Positions 1-8,739 of a DNA stretch of 20,290 nt are shown here, in pieces. Origin of the DNA: Geosiphon pyriformis (taxonomy: Eukaryota > Glomeromycota > Glomeromycetes > Archaeosporales > Geosiphonaceae); the NCBI GenBank assembly GCA_016748015.1, contig JAAOMT010000172.1, positions 9,687 to 29,976 of the forward strand. Reading direction: 5' to 3'. A program made the translations under genes and the position numbers. The notes under the pieces were generated by a model. It did not search any database and was not told where the DNA came from. It saw only the letters and a list, made by a program, of their open reading frames with translations. The first letter of the stretch is position 1. The number at the start of each line of letters is the position of its first letter.

Positions 1-1382
1 GATTCACAAGATTTACACCAAAGTGGATCTTTTAATGTGCGATAGCATTCTTGACATTTCGGCAAGCCTGCTTCAAAAACATTATCATTACTTTTAGCAG
101 CATCACAAAATGGACATATAGGAGATCCACCAATGATTATACCCATGTTACCACATTTAAGACACTTGAATTCATCTGAAAGCTGGTCAAAAAAAGCTTC
201 GAAATCCAAGAACTCTCCTTTAGAATTACGCTGGTATTTTAAACCTCGAATTTGAAATTGCAAAATGAACCGTTCTAGGTCATTTTGATCCTGTACAGTG
301 AGGTCAAGGGAATTCAAATCAGGAAAATCACTTTGATAAATTAAGTTAATTGTCTCTCCTGCTTTCGAATAGATTTCAAATGCCTTTTCTAGATTTTTTG
401 TGGTTCCCCATCCATTTTGATAGCACCATCCAAGATTGTATTGTACATTTTGATTTCCCATCTTTGTTGCTTTTAAATAAAATTCAAAAGCTGCTGCGAG
501 ATTTTTCCCTGTTCCCCATCCATTTCGATAATACTTTCCAATATTGTTTTGTGGACTCAGATTTATTACTTTTTCCAGATGATTCATTGTTTCTAGCCCA
601 TTTGGAAAATAAGTGCTAAGTATGTTTTGTGCAACTAAACTTCCCGCCTCTGCTGCTTTTGAATAGAGTTCAAATGCTTTTTCCAAGTTTTTCGTCGTTC
701 CCAATCCATTTTGATAACAAACTCCAAGATTGTATTGTGCATTTGTATTACCCGCCTCTACTGCTTTTGAATAGATTTGAAATGCTTTTTCCAAGTTTTT
801 CGTTGTTCCCGATCCATTTCGATAACAAACTCCAAGATTGACTTGTGCATCTAAATCTCCCGCCTCTGCTGCTTTTGAATAGAGTTGAAATGCTTTTTCC
901 AAGTTTTTCGTTGTTCCCAATCCATTTTGATAACAAACTCCAAGATTGTGTTGTGCATTTGTATTACCCGCCTCTACTGCTTTTGAATAGAGTTGAAATG
1001 CTTTTTCCAAGTTTTTCGTTGTTCCCAATCCATTTTGATAACAAACTCCAAGATTGTATTGTGCATTTGTATTACTCGCCTCTGCTGCTTTTGAATAGAG
1101 TTCAAATGCTTTTTCCAATTTTTTCGTTGTTCCTAATCCATTTTCATAACAAACTCCAAGATTGACTTGTGCATCTAAATCTCCCGCCTCTGCTGCTTTT
1201 GAATAGAGTTGAAATGCTTTTTCCAAGTTTTTTGTTGTTCCTTCTCCATTTTGATAACAAACTCCAAGATTGACTTGTGCATTTGTATTACCCGCCTCTG
1301 CTGCTTTTGAATAGAGTTGAAATGCTTTTTCCAAGTTTTTCGTTGTTCCCAATCCATTTTGATAACAAACTCCAAGATTGTA
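1..1382 (-). pseudogene. In-frame continuation of the Sel1 gene: repeats then four CxxC pairs, running off the left edge
   Basis: This is the same reading frame as the ORF ending at 1383; I checked it codon by codon from 180 to about 640 and by repeat phase beyond that. It encodes about ten further Sel1 units. One is shortened (near 520-560) and the last ones are more diverged. Then comes an acidic linker rich in Leu, Asp and Gln (about 175-350), followed by CLKC, CPFC, CQEC and CKSC (about 172 down to 6), which look like two zinc ribbons. In arbuscular mycorrhizal fungi I associate the segment CQECYRTLKDPLWCKSC with proteins where a protein-kinase domain follows, so a kinase may lie beyond the left edge; that is inference. 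The absence of any other stop in about 460 codons suggests the nonsense change is recent or the reading wrong. No start of its own is evident. Confidence 0.7.
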
Positions 1383-1860
1383 TTATGCATTTGTATTACC
1401 CGCCTCTACTGCTTTTGAATAGATTTGAAATGCTTTTTCCAAGTTTTTCGTTGTTCCCGATCCATTTCGATAACAAACTCCAAGATTGACTTGTGCATCT
1501 AAATCTCCCGCCTCTGCTGCTTTTGAATAGAGTTCAAATGCTTTTTCCAAGTTTTTCCTTGTTCCCGATCCATTTTGATAACACCATCCAAGATTGTATT
1601 GTGCATTTGTATTACCTGCCTCTGCTGCTTTTGAATAGAGTTGAAATGCTTTTTCCAAGTTTTTTGTTGTTCCCAATCCATTTTGATAACAAACTCCAAG
1701 ATTGTATTGTGCATTTGTATTACCCGCCTCTACTGCTTTTGAATAGAGTTGAAATGCTTTTCCCAAGTTTTTCCTTGTTCCCCATCCATTTTCATAACAA
1801 CGACCTAAAAATAATTGTCCAAAAGAATCTTTTGCTTTCGCTGCTTTCTGAAATTCTATA
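380..1860 (-). repeat. Tandem 108-bp Sel1 repeat array (about 14 units)
   Basis: The unit is 108 bases (36 codons), seen as a strictly periodic landmark, for example CCAAGATTG with its G at 728, 836 and 944 and so on to about 1700. Units alternate between a GNTNAQY type and a GDLDAQV type. A six-unit higher-order duplication is visible: 739-875 and 1387-1523 read identically at an offset of 648. Because the unit is a multiple of three, the opposite strand also shows long open frames; I regard those as shadows. Confidence 0.92.
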
Positions 1861-2129
1861 AATGCTTTTATTGGATTGGGGATAGTTCCAATCCCATGTT
1901 CTAAAGAAAAGCCAATCAAAACATGGTCTATTGAACGCTTTGAATTTTTATTATTCAAGCACTCGAATAAATCTTTTGCTGTTTTCTGATTTTGTTCAAG
2001 ATATTTTTTCACGAATTCAGCAACTTTTGAATAAGGATTATTCAGACCACTTTCTTTGATAACAATCAATGCCCCTTCAACCCAGTCAATGGGTGAATTT
2101 ACGTTTTCAATTGATGAAGTTGAAGACAT
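1383..2129 (-). CDS. Sel1-repeat protein, N-terminal part ended by a premature stop
   Basis: The ATG at 2129-2127 opens a 248-residue frame. I prefer it to an upstream in-frame TTG because it is the first ATG. Residues 1 to about 75 form a non-repeat leader (MSSTSSIENV..., with WVEGALIVIK). After it come Sel1-like repeats of 36 residues on the pattern KAFxLYSKAxEAGNTNAQ / YNLGVCYxNGxGTxKNLE. Sel1 repeats form paired alpha-helices used as protein-protein scaffolds. The frame stops at TAA (1385-1383), exactly where every sister repeat has CAA (Gln) or an equivalent Gln codon, and it continues open past the stop to position 1. The stop is therefore a nonsense change rather than a natural end. 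The intact part could still make a four-repeat protein. Family identity is secure; cellular role is unknown. Readthrough, a sequencing error or a spliced-out repeat remain possible. Confidence 0.8.
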   Translation of the reverse strand: MSSTSSIENVNSPIDWVEGALIVIKESGLNNPYSKVAEFVKKYLEQNQKTAKDLFECLNNKNSKRSIDHVLIGFSLEHGIGTIPNPIKAFIEFQKAAKAKDSFGQLFLGRCYENGWGTRKNLGKAFQLYSKAVEAGNTNAQYNLGVCYQNGLGTTKNLEKAFQLYSKAAEAGNTNAQYNLGWCYQNGSGTRKNLEKAFELYSKAAEAGDLDAQVNLGVCYRNGSGTTKNLEKAFQIYSKAVEAGNTNA

Positions 2130-2505
2130 GATTTTAAGCAATAAAATGGATTATCAAACTTCAAATATTTTGTATAGTAAAGAGGAATTTTTAAAGAGTT
2201 CAACTTGCTAATAAATAATGATTTCAATGTTAAATGACATTCAGGAAAAGGCTAGCCTTGAAGAGATCTGAAACGATAGAAAATTCGGAAAACAGACCCT
2301 TACTTCATCAAAGGCTAAATTTCCTCATTTACATTGCTTAAATGAGTAGAGATCGTCCGGGACGGAATTCACTATGCTTTCATTGTCTTATTGCTATTTT
2401 TAAATTTTAAATGAAAACCTAAAATTGATCTACACTAAACTAAGTGGTATGAAAAAACTTGAAAGGGGTTTTTTGTGGCTAATTGTATGCAAAGCTTTAT
2501 TTAAC
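2130..2505. other. Intergenic, presumed upstream region of the Sel1 gene
   Basis: AT-rich, with no open frame worth reporting. It should contain the promoter of the minus-strand Sel1 gene, but I see no confident core element. A short GC-rich palindromic patch (CGTCC G GGACG) lies near 2354-2364. It stands out in this composition but has no known role. Confidence 0.5.
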
Positions 2506-3741
2506 TACTTTAAGATAATCTCAAAAGATGGGCTAATATTTGATAAATTAAGTGATTTTACATTATAATACTGAAACTCAAAAAATAAAACTTTAAGGTC
2601 GGGCTTCAAGTATATATATTTAATTCGTAAAAATAAAAGTAACAATTTTTTATTAATTAAAAATATAAAAATATTAATAATGATTAATTTTTTTTGTATA
2701 CCAGAAATTTTAATAACTTTGTTTGAATTTAAAATAATCTATAAACTTTAAAAGATTGAAAAATTTAGGAAGAACACTTTTTTGCAGATTTTTTAATCAT
2801 TTATTTTAATCATAATCTTTTCATTATTTCGACGTTTTTAGGTTAATTTATTTATACTCAATTGATTAAAAGAAGTTGCTAAATTTTTATAAAATATCCG
2901 TGGTGCAGCAAGATGGAATAATTATACTTGAATGTTATCGTAATGAAAACTTTTTTATGTTTACACTTAAAGACACAGTTTCTTTAAACAAAGATAAAAA
3001 TTATAGAAATAACTTCCGTTTATCCTCTGAATTCTAGTTATCTTTTGGTAAAATATTATTATTATAAATAAGTCTCTAAATGATGTTATTGAAATAAAGA
3101 GGAATATTTTTAATGATATTTAAGTTAGTATATAGATCTCAATAACTTTATTTATGTATATTCAATTTTCATTTAGAACCTATCTTAATGAGTTAAAAGG
3201 AAACATGAAAATCAGTTTTTTCGTACCTTTTGCTACAACTGATGGAGGCTTTGGGTCTTATCAACTGGGCTACTACATTAGAAAAGAGCAAAGTTATAGT
3301 ATATATTAAGAATTTATCATATTTTTAAAAAAAAAACTAAGATTGAATAGGAACACATGCTTGCCTTTCGTGGATTTAATTAATTTTTTTATTCAGACAC
3401 TAGGTATCATAAATTGTTGTTTGTTATTATTCTAGTAATATTAACAGTTTTAAGTGGCTCTATTGTAGCAGTTAGTTTTAAATTTTAAGATTAAATGAAT
3501 AATTAATTTAGAAAATTAGTTTTGCAGTTGTTTCTATTATGCCAATTTTAGTTAATGTAATAGTCGACACTAAATTTACTCTAATAAATGGAAAAAATAT
3601 AAAATTTCCACATCTATATACCAAAGTAATTAATTTTCAATTTTGAAAGTACAAACATAATTAATTATTATATTCAGTATTATTTTTCTAGATATACCAA
3701 TTTTTTAATAGTGAACTGACAGGATTCATTAATATAATCAA
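2506..3741 (+). repeat. Left arm of a large inverted repeat
   Basis: The reverse complement of 11021-12276 matches this stretch almost base for base over long runs. For example, 3136-3300 pairs with 11461-11625 with only a few substitutions. The arm begins within sequence matching AAAAGATGGGCTAATATT and ends after GACAGGATTCATT. The main length difference is about 44 bases present at about 11901-11944 in the right arm but missing here near 2850. The arms are separated by about 7.3 kb. Confidence 0.9.
2772..3741 (+). pseudogene. Decayed copy of the nine-exon membrane-protein gene (left arm)
   Basis: Remnants follow the exon order of the gene at 4665-8057. Exon 1 similarity starts at the signal peptide (about 2772-3000). 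Exon 2 similarity lies near 3080-3130. An exon 3 piece follows a conserved CATTTAG acceptor (about 3179-3320), keeping ATTDGGFG but then jumping straight to the end of the exon. Next come a hydrophobic helix (about 3403-3485), an exon 8 remnant reading AVVSIMPILV and INGKN before GTAATT (about 3524-3640), and the start of exon 9 (about 3686-3741). Several stops and frameshifts are present. Roughly 500 bases of exon 3 and the exons encoding the distal ectodomain are deleted, so no functional product is likely. It carries the same lesions as the right-arm copy. Confidence 0.8.
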
Positions 3742-3911
3742 TAGGATAATGACAAGCATCGTTTTTGATGTAATGTAAATAATTTCTTGCCTTTTCGAGA
3801 ATGTGATTTAACAAAATTATAGTTTAAAATCCTTATTTATTGGCAAAAAAAACTCCTTAAAAATCCTTTTTACCCATACAAAATTGATAATTTATTTTTG
3901 GGCAGAAAATA

Positions 3912-4030
3912 ATTTCTTCAGCTTCATTAATTGAACCGCAATTTCATCTTTCGACTGGCTTGAAGGAGCATTGATTGTCATGAAAAAAAAATCAGACTAT
4001 TTTTCCAGCTAATATTCAAAAGTTGCTTTT
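3912..4030 (+). pseudogene. Relic of the N-terminus of a second Sel1-family gene
   Basis: This aligns with codons 1 to about 38 of the Sel1 gene at 2129. TCTTCA-xCTTCAT-AATTGAA matches its start; TGGCTTGAAGGAGCATTGATTG gives WLEGALIV against WVEGALIV; and TATTCAAAAGTTGCT gives YSKVA against YSKVA. It is broken three ways: the start codon is ATT, one base is missing between GAA and TGG, and a TAA interrupts just before YSKVA. Similarity fades after about 4030 and no Sel1 repeats follow. It lies on the opposite strand from the surviving gene, immediately inside the inverted-repeat arm. Confidence 0.75.
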
Positions 4031-4664
4031 CTCATGATGATTGTTTAAGAAAATGGTCAAAAAACCTTTTTGGAATTATAATAAAACTAATTTAGAAGTA
4101 GATTTAAGGAGATAATCGACAATATCTCGAATTAGATTTTTTTATCAAAAGAAGCTATAACTTGAAAAGTTTTGAAAAAGAAAAATGTATCATAAGATGA
4201 ACATAATCTAACTTTAAAATTATTATGATAAACTAAAAATAAACATAATAAAAATTATTTTTTTATGCGGAAAAGTAAATATCAGTTGCCATTTATGAGT
4301 GATTGCCAAGGCCCAAAAAAGTTATTTATGTTTCAATTTTATAATAAAAACCAATAGCCCCATTTTCTGGGAAGCTCGAAAGGGATGATCGCAATCAGAT
4401 CCTCAAAAAGAAAATGGGGTAACACACCTAAAAATTTATCAATGTTGAACAATTTCAATTTTTAATTAACAAATATATGTTTATAATATATTTATCTATC
4501 TAAATTACATAGAAAATAAGTCATGCCTTTTTTTACATTTTCTGTTTTCTTTTCGCTATAGTTTATTTTGAATAAAACTCATTAAATTCAAAGCTAATAT
4601 TATAAAAACAAACACAATCATTGGACTCATAATATTGATTTTAAATATTAGTTTTTCAAAAAGT
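4031..4664. other. Intergenic AT-rich stretch with one hairpin
   Basis: No supportable gene. CCCCATTTTCT (4358-4368) and AGAAAATGGGG (4409-4419) are perfectly complementary over 11 bases around a 40-base loop that is unusually mixed in composition for this region. It could be a small folded RNA or the remnant of a small element; I see no tRNA boxes. The right part is the downstream flank of the membrane-protein gene ending at 4665. Confidence 0.45.
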
Positions 4665-7600
4665 TTAGTTTAAACCTGTATTTATCAAGTCTAATTCATT
4701 CGTTTCCTCACGTGCAACTCGTGAAAAAGTAGTTTGATAATGGAACCAAATCAAAATACTATAAAGTCGATAAATAATATTAATTGTTAAAATAACTGAG
4801 CTCATAATGAGACTTATTATAGGAATAATATCGTAGGAAAAGGTGTTTTGATGGTAAATAACCTAGTTGCAATAATAGTAATAATAATATTATTAATAAT
4901 AATAATTGTAATATATTTAATTTGGTGAAGCGTCAAAATTTTGAAAAAAAAGGCTAAATCTTTGAAATCAAACCTGAATTACAAATTGTGGAATATCCTC
5001 AATAAAGATATTGATGGTACTACCCCAAAAGATCAAATCTTCAAGTCTTTTGGAAATCGGGGCACTGAAAAGCCCCAAGTTTGCATACTTTGAATGTAAA
5101 AGATTCAGAGCATCTATATCAGCGGCAGATAGTATAGTGAATAAGGCAGCGGGCTTGCCAAATTGCCGAAACCATACAACATATTCACTATTCATGCTAA
5201 TCTCATTGATTATGATGTATCCTGCCAGTCCTGTGTTGAAAAGAAGAGGTATTGCTAGAAAAATAATACTGTTCAAAGAAAACATATATATAAATTAATT
5301 ATCTTTGCTATTTTTGAATTTTTGATGCATTTACAATTTACAAATTAATTACCTTGGTAAATATATAAATCCCACATCTTTTCCGTTTTTTATAGTGAAT
5401 GTGATATCAACTATAATATCGACTAGAATTAATGTAATAGAAACAACTGCAAAGCTATTACCCTAAAATTAGTAAAAGTTATTAAAATATTTATTTAATT
5501 TTAAACTTTAAACCACAATAATTATCCCAATATAACTGCAAAAAAAATAAATCAAATACCCTGGGATTTTTCTTTTTTCCTATAAAATATAGTCTCATTA
5601 ATATTATTGCAATAATAGCAATTGCAATTAGATGAAATTTATATTCATTCCAAAAATTTGCTAAAAAAGTTATTAAATGATATACAGTTTAATAAAAATT
5701 AATTAATGAAGATTAATTCATTCTCGCTTACGTTTAACTTGGAATCCAAAAGTCTCATCTAAAAAGCCCGTGTGTGAATAAGTGCTAATGGGAGTGAACC
5801 ATTTATTCTCGATTAATGCATTAAGGTCATGTGCAATTTCCATTGGATTTCTAGAATCACTTGTTGAAGAAATTTGAAGTCGTAATATTTCTCGGCCTAC
5901 TGATTCTGATTTCGACTTATCAGTCTTATGATCAATAATTTTGATACGACTTCTTTCAACTGGAATTGTAAAAGATAATTGATCTTCAAGTGTTTTGAAA
6001 ACTTCTCGTTCGTTTTTAATTTTGTTGAAATCCGAGAAATTTGTATTCAGACGTAAGAGTCCAATCAGGGTAGCTTTAAATCAACAACAACAATCAATAT
6101 TATGTATTTTAGTTAGATAGGGACCTTAAAAATTTACTAATTGAAAATAAACAATAAACCTTCTTACCTGCATGTTTGCTTTTTTTCCATCTTAAAGCAT
6201 TCAAACGAAATGAAAAAACAAACAAACAAACGAATGAATGAATGAATTATTAATCTTTAAAACAAAATTGTCAGAAAAGAAAAAATTGAAAAATATGTAC
6301 GTTTACCTGTTTTAAATTGCCATATATTTCTATTAATTCCTTTAATGGCTTCATTATATTGAGCATCTTTCACAAAATTATTATTGACGACAATAAAATA
6401 ATCTTTATCCGGTTGATTAAATGTGCTTCCAAAAACATCCACTCTAATAGTTCTATTATCCATCTCCACATGACAATATTGTGACTTTGCAGAGATACTT
6501 TGCCTCAGAATTGGTTCAGTTTCATTGTTTTGATAGATAGAAATATTATTATTCGAAAATGCGATTTCCACGAAATAATTAATCGTTATTTCTCGCGCCC
6601 CAAATGGAATCTTTTCGTTTAGACGAGGGTAAGTAGTAATGATAAAAGGATTTTCATATCTAGTGTCTGTTCAAATAATAATAAAATTAATTAAAATCTA
6701 CCAACAGCATCATTCCATTTAATCTTACTAACCTTTTTTTGAAAAAAATGGTAAATTTTTAGTATAGACGATGACTTTATTCACGTCAAATGTAGCAGCC
6801 CAGAAAGTATTGTTTGATAAGATAGTAGAGAGATAACCTTCATCCAGATGCGAGATATTCCATGAATCATTCTTAACTCCATTTTGATCATATAATTCTA
6901 TAGCAAATACTACATCTTTCACGATTAAAGTTTTATTTAATAAACCACCATAAGCCAGTGAGATTGTAGTAGTGGAATCAGCAGAAAATTCTTTCGTGAT
7001 GTATTTTAATACTGCCCCACTTCGAAGAAATGATATTTGGCTGTTACTCAGGCGACAATAATATCCCACAGCATTTATTTGAGCATCGCAATCAATCCAA
7101 GTGGCATTTTCATCATTTTGATGGAGTAGCAAATGAGGACCAAAATCAGCTGTTTCTGGCTCCCAAAATGTAACGTATACTGAATATGTCGTTATGTTTG
7201 TATTGAGACCAAATTTAGCCAAATATGCTAATCCGAAGCCACCATCGATTGTGGCAAAAGTTGAATAATCCACAAAACTCTCTTTTAATTCAAGCTTTTC
7301 AAGCATTTTAGGACCAGATATTGGTTTGATGTTTTCGTTGGAATATGTTCTAAATGTAAATTGAATGCATAAGGTTATTTCTTTAAAATTCATATTTAAT
7401 ATTATATATAATGTATATTAACTTACGGAGCATTAAAAACAATCCATTCTATTTCAGAACTGTTCAATTCAATTCTACAAGTCTTTAGAAAATTTTTATC
7501 TTGTTGTATATTTCTTGTTAACCGACAATCTATAACATTGCTGTCTTTAATTAGATCTACATCACTGTATAAAGTGTTATGTATTATCAATATAAAGTTT

Positions 7601-8057
7601 TTTTTTTAAAATTAAGAAGATTTTATGTTTAAGAGTTATTTGACAAAAACCTTTGAATTAATGTTCCATTCCACAAAAATAGTTTCCTTCGTTGTTGATC
7701 ATAAGAAGTCACTAAAAGATAATTAGAGTTTAAAATATCAACAGAACGTTGTCCACGCTTATCTCTATAAGCATTGTAGTTATTTAGAGAAGCTGTGCCA
7801 TCAGGTGTAAACTTGAGAAAGGAATATTGATACGTATTATTATAAATGCATAAATTTGAAAGGATAATTGTTCTATCTTGTTGGGCCAATAATTTATAAA
7901 AGGTACAAGTTCCCTTGAGATCAATTTTATACACCGTTTGATTCATTGTTAGCGATATAGAACTCTTGGTAATTGAAATAAAATAAGTTAAAAACATCCA
8001 AATAATCAAAAGGTATTGATTAAAAAATATGGTTAAGAAAAACTGCTTCATTTTCAT
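4665..8057 (-). CDS. Secretory-pathway multi-pass membrane protein with a large ectodomain (nine exons, 855 aa)
   Basis: Exons on the minus strand: 8057-7651, 7564-7427, 7349-6733, 6666-6307, 6073-5732, 5660-5560, 5462-5353, 5268-4974, 4862-4665. They sum to 2568 bases, exactly 856 codons with the TAA at 4667-4665, and all junctions are GT-AG with matching phase. Residues 1-30 look like a signal peptide. Residues about 30-620 form an ectodomain with many NxS/T sites (e.g. NQT, NGT, NKT, NRT). Hydrophobic helices lie near 630-648, 657-680, 692-714 and 801-820, with further hydrophobic stretches near 730-745 and 768-785. Between the helices is EDIPQFVIQ, faintly like the E-x-x-P-Q motif of XK-related proteins; this is weak. 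It resembles an expanded family I associate with arbuscular mycorrhizal fungi, function unknown, perhaps surface sensing. Intron 4 (6074-6306) is the least certain junction. Confidence 0.8.
4871..4912. repeat. AAT/ATT microsatellite in the last intron
   Basis: An imperfect run of AAT and TAA triplets that switches to ATT midway, inside intron 4863-4973 of the membrane-protein gene. Probably a neutral simple repeat. Confidence 0.8.
6216..6248. repeat. Compound tetranucleotide microsatellite (AAAC)n(GAAT)n
   Basis: About four AAAC units run into about four GAAT units within the longest intron (6074-6306) of the membrane-protein gene. Slippage here may explain why this intron is two to three times longer than the others. 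Confidence 0.8.
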
Positions 8058-8267
8058 CTTAAAAAATTTGTTATTTTTCTTTGTAAAATAATTTTTTGGA
8101 TTTGTTTTCGGTTCTCACAAAGTTTTTTAATCTCTTAAATACTTTAATTATAGAAAATTTTAAAATTTAAATATAGCTAAAATGATATTCATATAATGTT
8201 ATGTATTTTGTAAATATTTATTATTAGAATCCCTATGGAAGATCGATCTCAAGTCTGATAATCTAAC

Positions 8268-8313
8268 TACCTTTCCTATTACCTTTCATATTCCCTTTCA
8301 TTATCCCTTTTTT
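8268..8313 (-). promoter_or_regulatory. Pyrimidine-rich tract with repeated CCTTTC
   Basis: Four near-copies of a CCTTTC/CCCTTTCAT motif occur within 46 bases about 215 bases upstream of the start of the membrane-protein gene. On that gene's sense strand the tract reads as purine-rich. Such tracts are common in fungal promoters. The role is inferred from position only. Confidence 0.3.
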
Positions 8314-8585
8314 GAAGTTAACCAAAGCAAGATTTAAAATTTATAAAAATTAGCCTATTTAAGTGAATTGAATCAATCCATCCATCAATCCAAAAATGTG
8401 AAACCAACTTTTTAGTTTTTTCTAATAATTGGGCGGAATTCCTTTTATAAAGATTTAAGGCTTAAATCTAATTTACCGTATCATAACATTCGAATCTTTC
8501 GTAGCGTGGGGTGATGCAAAAATACTAAAAAATGGATAGATCACAATTATTAATTAACTAATCAAATAATTATGTATGGTTTGGG

Positions 8586-8612
8586 TAATAATAATAATAA
8601 TAATAATAATAA
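8586..8612. repeat. TAA microsatellite
   Basis: About nine uninterrupted AAT/TAA triplets. It creates an asparagine run in a spurious open frame starting at 8572. Confidence 0.85.
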
Positions 8613-8705
8613 AATACAGTTAATTTTAAATATAAACACAAACATGAAATTTCTAAAATTAATTTATCAAAAAGGTGTAAAAATAAAATATCTGAACTAT
8701 ATATA

Positions 8706-8739
8706 CACTATCAGCTATTCGACACTATCAGCTATTCGA
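8706..8739. repeat. Perfect 17-bp tandem duplication
   Basis: CACTATCAGCTATTCGA occurs twice head to tail at 8706-8722 and 8723-8739. It is a simple recent duplication with no evident function. Confidence 0.9.

Noticed and set aside
748-1714. Minus-strand frames in other phases of the repeat array
   Set aside because: Phase-shifted shadows of the same 36-codon repeat.
350-1861. Chain of plus-strand open frames rich in PPLLLLNR and FPIHFDN
   Set aside because: They are the antisense of the Sel1 repeats. The 108-base unit is divisible by three, so the opposite strand stays open by arithmetic; codon content is unlike a real protein.
5011-5298. Plus-strand frame of 95 codons
   Set aside because: Lies antisense to exon 9 of the membrane-protein gene, which has a full splice-consistent model.
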